Shown here: positions 1-5,287 of the stretch, in pieces
Position numbering within the stretch: the first letter of the stretch is position 1
Layout of the letters: every line of letters begins with the position of its first letter
Assembly: GCA_964523005.1 (NCBI GenBank)
Contig: CAZFZL010000105.1
Location: 1 to 5,287, forward strand
Source of the DNA: UMGS1307 sp964523005
Lineage (GTDB): Bacteria; Bacillota; Clostridia; Oscillospirales; CAG-382
Length of the DNA: 5,287 nt
Reading direction: 5' to 3'
Made by a program: the position numbers and the translations under genes
Notes under the pieces: generated by a model
Told to the model about the DNA's origin: nothing
Database searches by the model: none
What the model saw: the letters and a program-made list of their open reading frames with translations, nothing else

Positions 1-3000
1 TATGCTTATCATTTATTTCAACCGCCTGGAGACGGTAAACGCGCTGAGTCTCTTTGATTATATACTGATATACTGCATGGAGTCCACTGACACGCAATAT
101 GTCTGCCGGGTTTTCATAGCCTTCTGTCAAGCACATTCCGCGGTAAGCGTACGAGCCTTCGGCTACCTTTATATGCAGTCCTAACGGTATAACATGCTCA
201 TGTTCTTCGCCGGTCTTATCATCGACAATGTACACGACCTTGTTCTTTTTGACATCATCTATGCGGACGTTACCGTCACACTCGGCAAGCACTGCTGTTT
301 TCTTCGGTTTTCTTGCTTCAAACAGCTCTTCGACTCTCGGAAGACCCTGAGTAATATCACTGCCGGCAACACCGCCGGAGTGGAAGGTTCTCATGGTCAG
401 CTGTGTACCGGGTTCGCCGATAGATTGGGCCGCTATGATACCGACTGATTCACCGATGCTTACCGGTTTCCTTGTCGCAAGGTCGGAGCCATAGCAATGA
501 ACGCACACACCGTACTTTGACTTACACGTCAGCACTGAACGAATCTTTACTTCTTTTATTCCGGCGGTGATAATCTTCGCGGCGTCCTTTTCGTTCATCA
601 TAACGTCATCGTCAACGAGCACCTCACCGGTCTGCGGGTCAACGACAGCACCGCAGGTATATCTGCCGATAAGTCTATCGCTGAACGGTTCAATAACTTC
701 TTTGCCTTCTGTTATTTCGCTGACAATTATTCCGTCATGTGAATGACAGTTTTCTTCGCGGATTATGACCTCCTGCGAGACATCGACGAGTCGTCTGGTA
801 AGGTAGCCTGAGTCAGCTGTTCTGAGGGCGGTATCGGCAAGGCCTTTTCTTGCGCCTCTGGCTGCGGTAAAGTACTCAAGTATTTTCATACCTTCGCGCA
901 GATTCGATTTTATAGGCATTTCAATGGTTTTACCGGTGGCAGACGCTATAAGTCCTCTCATACCGGCAAGCTGTCTTATCTGTTTTATAGAACCACGTGC
1001 GCCGGATACAGCCATCATGTTTAGAGGGTTATATTTTTCAAGGTCTCTCTGAAGTGCTGTTGAAATATCCTTCGTCGCCTTATCCCAGACGGCAAGCACT
1101 CTTGTGCTTCTCTCGGCATCGGAAAGGAGTCCGTGTCTGAACAGAGCCACGATCTTATCGACCTGAGCTTCCGCATCAGCGAGAATAGTTTTCTTCTCCT
1201 CCGGAATAGACATATCGTATACGGATATGGTTATTGCCCCGCGAGTGGAATACTTATATCCCTGAGCCTTGATCTTGTCAAGCACCTCGACAGTGGTGGT
1301 ATTGCCGTGCTGTCTGATGCAGCGGTCAACGATTTTTCCGAGCTCATCGGAAGTGACCACAAAATCGATCTCAAGCTTGAAATCGTTTGCCGGATCGGTT
1401 CTGTCTACAAAGCCGATATCCTGGGGGATAGGGTTATTGAATATCATTCTGCCGAGCGTGGTATGTACCATGCCCTGCTTCATTTCGCCGTTTATTTCTT
1501 TTTCTATGCGGACACTTATTGGCGCATGGAGTCCGAGCAAGCCGTTCTCGTATGCCATCATCGCTTCGTTGAAATCACGGTATACATTGCCTTCACCGGG
1601 TTCGCCGGGCTTATCGATTGTCAGGTAGAACGAACCGAGCACCATATCCTGAGTAGGAACGGTCACAGCGTGGCCGTGAACCGGCTTGAGAAGGTTGTTT
1701 GCCGAGAGCATAAGGAAGCGGCTCTCCGCCTGTGCTTCTGCTGAAAGCGGAACGTGGACCGGCATCTGGTCACCGTCGAAGTCAGCGTTGAATGCAGTAC
1801 ATACGAGCGGATGCAGCTTGATTGCTCTGCCTTCTACGAGCACCGGCTCGAACGCCTGTATTGACAGACGGTGGAGTGTAGGCGCACGGTTGAGGAGAAC
1901 GGGATGTTCCTTTATCACGTTGTCAAGAGCGTCCCACACATCGGCGTTGGCTCTTTCGACCTTTTTCTTCGCGTCTTTGATATTTGTAGATTTTCCGGTA
2001 GCGACAAGCGTCTTCATTACGAAAGGCTTGAACAGCTCGAGCGCCATTTCTTTCGGGAGGCCGCATTGATAGAGCTTGAGTTCAGGGCCTACAACGATAA
2101 CGGAACGGCCGGAATAGTCGACACGTTTGCCGAGCAGGTTCTGTCTGAAGCGTCCCTGCTTACCTCTGAGCATCTCGGAAAGCGATTTGAGCGAGCGGTT
2201 GTTCGGACCCGTGACAGGGCGTCCGCGTCTGCCGTTATCGATGAGCGCGTCTACGGCTTCCTGAAGCATACGTTTTTCGTTGCGTATGATTATTTCAGGT
2301 GCCTGCAGCTCCTCAAGTCTTTTGAGACGATTGTTTCTGTTAATGACTCTTCGGTAAAGATCGTTCAGGTCGCTGGTGGCAAATCTACCGCCGTCGAGCT
2401 GTACCATCGGACGGATGTCCGGCGGTATGACGGGTATGGCTTCAAGAATCATCCATTCGGGTCTGTTTCCTGAAAGTCTGAAGGATTCAACCACCTCAAG
2501 GCGTTTGATGAACTTAGCTTTACGCTGTCCCTGTGCCGTCAGAAGTTCTTCCTTCAGCTCGGCAGAGAGAGCCTCGAGGTCTATTTCGGTCAGCAGCTCT
2601 TTTATAGCTTCGGCACCTATGCCGACGCGGAAATCGTCCTCATATTTTTCGTAGTAATCACGATATTCGCGCTCGGTGAGCAGCTGCTGCTTATGCAGAG
2701 GTGTTTCACCGGCATCAAGAACGATATACTGTGCAAAATACAGCACTTTTTCGAGCAGCCTCGGTGAAATATCGAGCAGCAGACCCATGCGTGACGGGAT
2801 CGCTCTGAAATACCAGATATGAGATACCGGTGCAGCGAGCTCAACGTGTCCGAGGCGCTCGCGGCGTACCTTGTTCGTGGTTATCTCAACGCCGCATTTT
2901 TCGCATATTTTTCCCTTATAGCGGACTCTTTTATACTTTCCGCAATGGCATTCCCAGTCCTTTGTCGGCCCAAAGATGCGTTCGCAGAATAATCCGTCAC

Positions 3001-3124
3001 GCTCCGGTTTGAGCGTACGGTAATTGATGGTTTCGGGTTTTTTGACCTCGCCGTATGACCATGAGCGTATCTGCTCAGGCGAAGCAAGACCTATTTTTAT
3101 CGAGGAAAACTCTACATTGTCCAT
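1..3124 (-). CDS. rpoC: DNA-directed RNA polymerase subunit beta' (partial, C-terminus beyond the window)
   Basis: This gene encodes beta', the largest RNA polymerase subunit, which carries the catalytic Mg ion. The frame is open from the ATG at 3122-3124 to the window edge: 1041 codons with no internal stop or frameshift. Roughly the last 110-150 residues are missing. In order I see the N-terminal zinc finger (C59, C61, C74, C77), the RPEWMILEAIPVIPPDIRP block, the GKQGRFRQNLLGKRVDYSGR block, and the Mg-binding loop NADFDGDQ at residues 446-453 (D448, D450, D452). These are followed by the bridge helix from about Y751 through GARKGLADTALRTADSGYL, the second zinc site (C793, C867, C874, C877), and the trigger loop TMRTFHSGG with M911, R912 and H915. 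The trigger loop has no large insertion, unlike E. coli but as in Firmicutes. The start is set by a well-placed AAGGAG and the standard N-terminus. Oddities are P455 directly after DGDQM, S421 in the HRLSIQ block, and T-A-A-R at 753-756 in the bridge helix. It is probably cotranscribed with rpoB, 20 bases upstream. Confidence 0.98.
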   Translation of the reverse strand, partial: MDNVEFSSIKIGLASPEQIRSWSYGEVKKPETINYRTLKPERDGLFCERIFGPTKDWECHCGKYKRVRYKGKICEKCGVEITTNKVRRERLGHVELAAPVSHIWYFRAIPSRMGLLLDISPRLLEKVLYFAQYIVLDAGETPLHKQQLLTEREYRDYYEKYEDDFRVGIGAEAIKELLTEIDLEALSAELKEELLTAQGQRKAKFIKRLEVVESFRLSGNRPEWMILEAIPVIPPDIRPMVQLDGGRFATSDLNDLYRRVINRNNRLKRLEELQAPEIIIRNEKRMLQEAVDALIDNGRRGRPVTGPNNRSLKSLSEMLRGKQGRFRQNLLGKRVDYSGRSVIVVGPELKLYQCGLPKEMALELFKPFVMKTLVATGKSTNIKDAKKKVERANADVWDALDNVIKEHPVLLNRAPTLHRLSIQAFEPVLVEGRAIKLHPLVCTAFNADFDGDQMPVHVPLSAEAQAESRFLMLSANNLLKPVHGHAVTVPTQDMVLGSFYLTIDKPGEPGEGNVYRDFNEAMMAYENGLLGLHAPISVRIEKEINGEMKQGMVHTTLGRMIFNNPIPQDIGFVDRTDPANDFKLEIDFVVTSDELGKIVDRCIRQHGNTTTVEVLDKIKAQGYKYSTRGAITISVYDMSIPEEKKTILADAEAQVDKIVALFRHGLLSDAERSTRVLAVWDKATKDISTALQRDLEKYNPLNMMAVSGARGSIKQIRQLAGMRGLIASATGKTIEMPIKSNLREGMKILEYFTAARGARKGLADTALRTADSGYLTRRLVDVSQEVIIREENCHSHDGIIVSEITEGKEVIEPFSDRLIGRYTCGAVVDPQTGEVLVDDDVMMNEKDAAKIITAGIKEVKIRSVLTCKSKYGVCVHCYGSDLATRKPVSIGESVGIIAAQSIGEPGTQLTMRTFHSGGVAGSDITQGLPRVEELFEARKPKKTAVLAECDGNVRIDDVKKNKVVYIVDDKTGEEHEHVIPLGLHIKVAEGSYAYRGMCLTEGYENPADILRVSGLHAVYQYIIKETQRVYRLQAVEINDKH

Positions 3125-3133
3125 TAAAATCCA

Positions 3134-3139
3134 CTCCTT
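3134..3139 (-). promoter_or_regulatory. Ribosome binding site of rpoC
   Basis: On the minus strand AAGGAG lies 9 bases before the rpoC ATG, in the 20-base gap (3125-3144) after the rpoB stop codon. It is a near-perfect Shine-Dalgarno sequence at normal spacing and supports the ATG at 3122-3124 as the start. The short gap leaves no room for a promoter or a terminator, so rpoB and rpoC are most likely translated from one mRNA. Confidence 0.9.
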
Positions 3140-3144
3140 GCCGC

Positions 3145-5287
3145 TTATTCGTCGTAATCATCGGTATCAACGGGTGAAACGCTTTCGTCGTTGTCCTCGT
3201 CGGTATCGGAAACCGTTCCCTCTTCGTCATCGTACATGAACTCGTCGGTGTCCATGACGTCGGGGCCGAGGTTTTCCTTGGAGTATTTCTGTTCGTCATC
3301 CACCTCTTCGTCGCCATAATCCTTGAGAGGTATTTCATTGTCGTCTTTATCGCGAACACTCACATCAAGCGCAAGTGACTGCAGCTCTTTGACAAGCACC
3401 TTGAAGGATGCCGGCACACCGGGCGTGGGGATGTTCTGTCCCTTGACGATTGCTTCGTAAGCCTTGACTCTTCCCTTGATATCATCAGATTTTACAGTGA
3501 GTATTTCCTGCAGTGTAAACGCCGCGCCGTACGCCTCGAGCGCCCAGACTTCCATTTCACCGAAACGCTGGCCGCCGAACTGAGCTTTACCGCCGAGAGG
3601 CTGCTGAGTGACGAGTGAATACGGACCTGTTGAACGGGCGTGGATCTTATCGTCGACAAGATGGTGCAGCTTGAGGAAGTACATATATCCGACCGTTACG
3701 GGGTTATCGAACGCGACACCCGTTCTTCCGTCGTAAAGCACTGACTTTCCATCAGGGCTGAGTCCGGCCATTTCGAGGCACTGCTGTATTTCCATTTCAT
3801 CCGCGCCGTCAAAGACGGGGGTCATGATCTTCCAGCCGAGTTTCTTCGCGGCGATACCGAGATGGGTTTCAAGAACCTGACCGATATTCATACGTGACGG
3901 TACGCCCAAAGGGTTGAGCACTATATCAAGCGGAGTTCCGTCCGGCAAAAACGGCATGTCTTCTGAGGGCAGAATGCGCGAGATAACGCCTTTGTTTCCG
4001 TGGCGGCCTGACATTTTATCACCGACGGAGATCTTTCTCTTCTGAGCTACATATACACGAACCGCTTTGATTATTCCGGGCTGCAGCACATCGCAATCGT
4101 CTCTTGTGAGCGTTTTCACGTCGATTACGATACCTGCTTCGCCGTGCGGGAGCTTGAGGGATGTATCACGCACTTCACGCGCCTTTTCGCCGAATATTGC
4201 TCTAAGCAGTCTTTCTTCAGCAGTCAGCTCTGTTTCACCCTTCGGCGTGACTTTACCAACGAGTATATCGCCCGCATGAACTTCGGAGCCTATTGATATA
4301 ACACCGTCGCCGTCGAGATCGCGTAACGCGTCTTCACCGACGTTCGGGATATCTCTTGTTATTTCCTCCGGGCCAAGTTTCGTATCTCTTGATTCGCAGT
4401 AATATTCCTCTATATGGATCGAAGTATATACATCATCTCTTACGAGTCGCTCATTGATGAGAACAGCATCCTCGTAGTTATAGCCTTCCCATGTCATGAA
4501 GCCTATCAGCACGTTCTTGCCGAGTGCGACCTCGCCGTGATCGGTCGAAGGACCGTCGGCTATGACTGCGCCTTCTTCGATGCGCTGTCCCTTTTCGACT
4601 ACGGGACGCTCGTTTACGCAGGTGCCCTGGTTGCTGCGTTTGAATTTAAGCAGCTTATAGGTGTCCTTGTCACCCGAATCGGTACGGACGGTTACTTCGT
4701 CGGCGCTTACCGTTTCGACATAGCCGCTTCTCTTGCAGAGTACGACTATACCTGAGTCGACCGCCGCGCGGTATTCCATACCGGTCGCGACTATAGGAGC
4801 TTCGGAGACCATGAGCGGCACTGCCTGCTTCTGCATGTTCGAGCCCATGAGTGCACGGGTATTATCATCGTTTTCAAGGAACGGGATCATCGACGTTGCG
4901 ACTGACACGAGCATCTTAGGCGAAACATCCATGAGGTCAAACCTGTTAGCCTCAAGTTCAAGTATCTCGTCTCTGTGACGTCCAACGACCTTCTTCTTTA
5001 CAAAACGACCTTCGCTGTCGAGCGGTTCGTTTGCGGTAGCGATGGTGTATTCATCCTCCGCGTCGGCGGTGAGATAAACTACCTTGTCTGTTACCTTCGC
5101 ATTTTTCTTATCAACTATGCGGTACGGAGCCTCGATGAATCCGAAATTGTTCACGCGCGCATATGTCGCAAGATAGGATATAAGTCCGATGTTGGGGCCT
5201 TAAGGTGTTTCTATCGGGCACATACGTCCGTAATGGGTATAATGTACGTCACGAACCTCGAACGAAGCGCGGTCACGCGACAGACCG
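3145..5287 (-). CDS. rpoB: DNA-directed RNA polymerase subunit beta (partial, N-terminal part beyond the window; one internal in-frame stop)
   Basis: This is the C-terminal portion of beta, about 713 codons, ending at TAA 3145-3147. Together with beta' it forms the active centre and clamp of RNA polymerase. The visible part starts at GLSRDRASFEVRDVHYTHYG, just after rifampicin cluster I, and continues into PIETP-stop-GPNIGLI, which is cluster II. It then shows ENDDNTRALMGSNMQKQAVP, FMTWEGYNYEDAVLINERL, TRDIPNVGEDAL, KVTPKGETELTAEERLLRAI, ISVGDKMSGRHGNKGV (about 3990-4035, with the two conserved lysines facing the active site), LNPLGVPSRMNIGQVLETHL, and the C-terminal clamp block GGKAQFGGQRFGEMEVWALE. 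There is no large insertion of the enterobacterial type. The last 57 residues are a strongly acidic tail. The TAA at 5200-5202 interrupts the frame at the position of E. coli E565. Downstream the frame is open for about 684 codons with full conservation, so the gene looks functional apart from this one codon. The longest stop-free piece could only start at the GTG at 5152-5154, which is really an internal Val codon and has no ribosome binding site. Confidence 0.96.
3148..3318 (-). other. Acidic C-terminal tail of beta
   Basis: The last 57 residues of beta, from YGDEEVDDEQ to DTDDYDE, contain 26 Asp or Glu and only two Lys. They follow the last conserved block (KVLVKELQSLALDV). Acidic, poorly conserved tails at this place are common in Firmicutes beta subunits, and the tail is expected to be disordered. 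Its role is not known from the sequence. The reading frame is supported by the downstream stop codon and the immediately following rpoC ribosome binding site. Confidence 0.85.
5200..5202 (-). other. In-frame TAA stop inside rpoB, at the Glu of PIETPEGPN
   Basis: On the minus strand the codons read ACA CCT TAA GGC CCC AAC, that is T-P-stop-G-P-N. The family has Glu here (E. coli beta E565, in rifampicin cluster II). A single G-to-T change would turn GAA into TAA. The frame is unchanged on both sides: 28 conserved residues upstream and the whole C-terminal half downstream. The same codon TAA also ends rpoB at 3145-3147, and no other TAA occurs in frame in the roughly 1750 codons of rpoB and rpoC seen here. 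A sequencing or consensus error is the simplest explanation; a true nonsense allele of this essential gene would be lethal without suppression. Confidence 0.95.

Noticed and set aside
1133..2473. Long plus-strand open frames (1133-1744, 1686-2069, 1871-2473)
   Set aside because: They lie antisense to intact, highly conserved rpoC codons, and their translations show no recognisable domain and no ribosome binding context. They are shadows of rpoC.
3125..3144. Possible terminator or promoter between rpoB and rpoC
   Set aside because: The 20-base gap has no hairpin or T-run and is fully used by the ribosome binding site and its spacing.
2617..3359. Short minus-strand frames (2617-2844, 2881-3087, 3075-3359) near the rpoB-rpoC junction
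   Set aside because: They are alternate frames of the rpoC start and the rpoB tail; the true frames carry the conserved motifs.
4414..4978. Plus-strand open frames opposite rpoB
   Set aside because: They overlap conserved beta sequence on the minus strand and resemble no known protein.
5152..5154. GTG as the start of a separate, split C-terminal beta subunit, as in the split archaeal B''/B' pair
   Set aside because: There is no Shine-Dalgarno sequence upstream, the GTG is an internal Val of the conserved YARVNNFGF segment, and starting there would discard GPNIGLISYLATYAR, which is still perfectly conserved after the stop.
5200..5202. Genome-wide reassignment of TAA to Glu
   Set aside because: TAA is the proper end of rpoB at 3145-3147, directly before the rpoC ribosome binding site, and no other TAA interrupts rpoB or rpoC, while Glu is encoded by GAA and GAG throughout.
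5198..5205. CCTTAAGG palindrome spanning the internal rpoB stop
   Set aside because: It is only 8 bases and arises by chance from the Pro-stop-Gly codons; there is no longer inverted repeat around it.

Overview
The window is a housekeeping locus. It holds two consecutive genes on the minus strand, rpoB and rpoC, which encode the beta and beta' subunits of bacterial RNA polymerase. Both are cut by the window edges. Read on the minus strand, the 3' half of rpoB comes first (5287 to 3145), then a 20-base gap with a good ribosome binding site, then the first 1041 codons of rpoC (3124 to 1). No stretch lacks a gene, and I found no RNA gene, mobile element, repeat array or CRISPR array.

The proteins point to a low-GC Gram-positive lineage, most likely an uncultured member of Clostridia (Oscillospiraceae/Ruminococcaceae-like). 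The beta' trigger loop runs straight on without the large insertion seen in E. coli. Beta lacks the enterobacterial C-terminal-half insertion, and the conserved blocks read like Firmicutes sequences. The family-level placement is inference from remembered family patterns, not from a search.

The two subunits form the catalytic core. The window encodes the beta part with rifampicin cluster II, the conserved lysines facing the active site and the C-terminal clamp. It also encodes the beta' part with the N-terminal zinc finger, the Mg-binding NADFDGDQ loop, the bridge helix, the second zinc site and the trigger loop.

The main oddity is an in-frame TAA in rpoB at 5200-5202. It replaces the near-invariant Glu of the PIETPEGPN motif (E. 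coli beta E565), while the frame is normal on both sides. A sequence error in the assembly is the likeliest cause, but it should be checked. Smaller points are an Ala-to-Pro change beside the catalytic aspartate loop of beta', a variant bridge-helix N-terminus, a Ser in the HRLGIQ block and a very acidic beta C-terminal tail. I see no evidence of a new biological system here.
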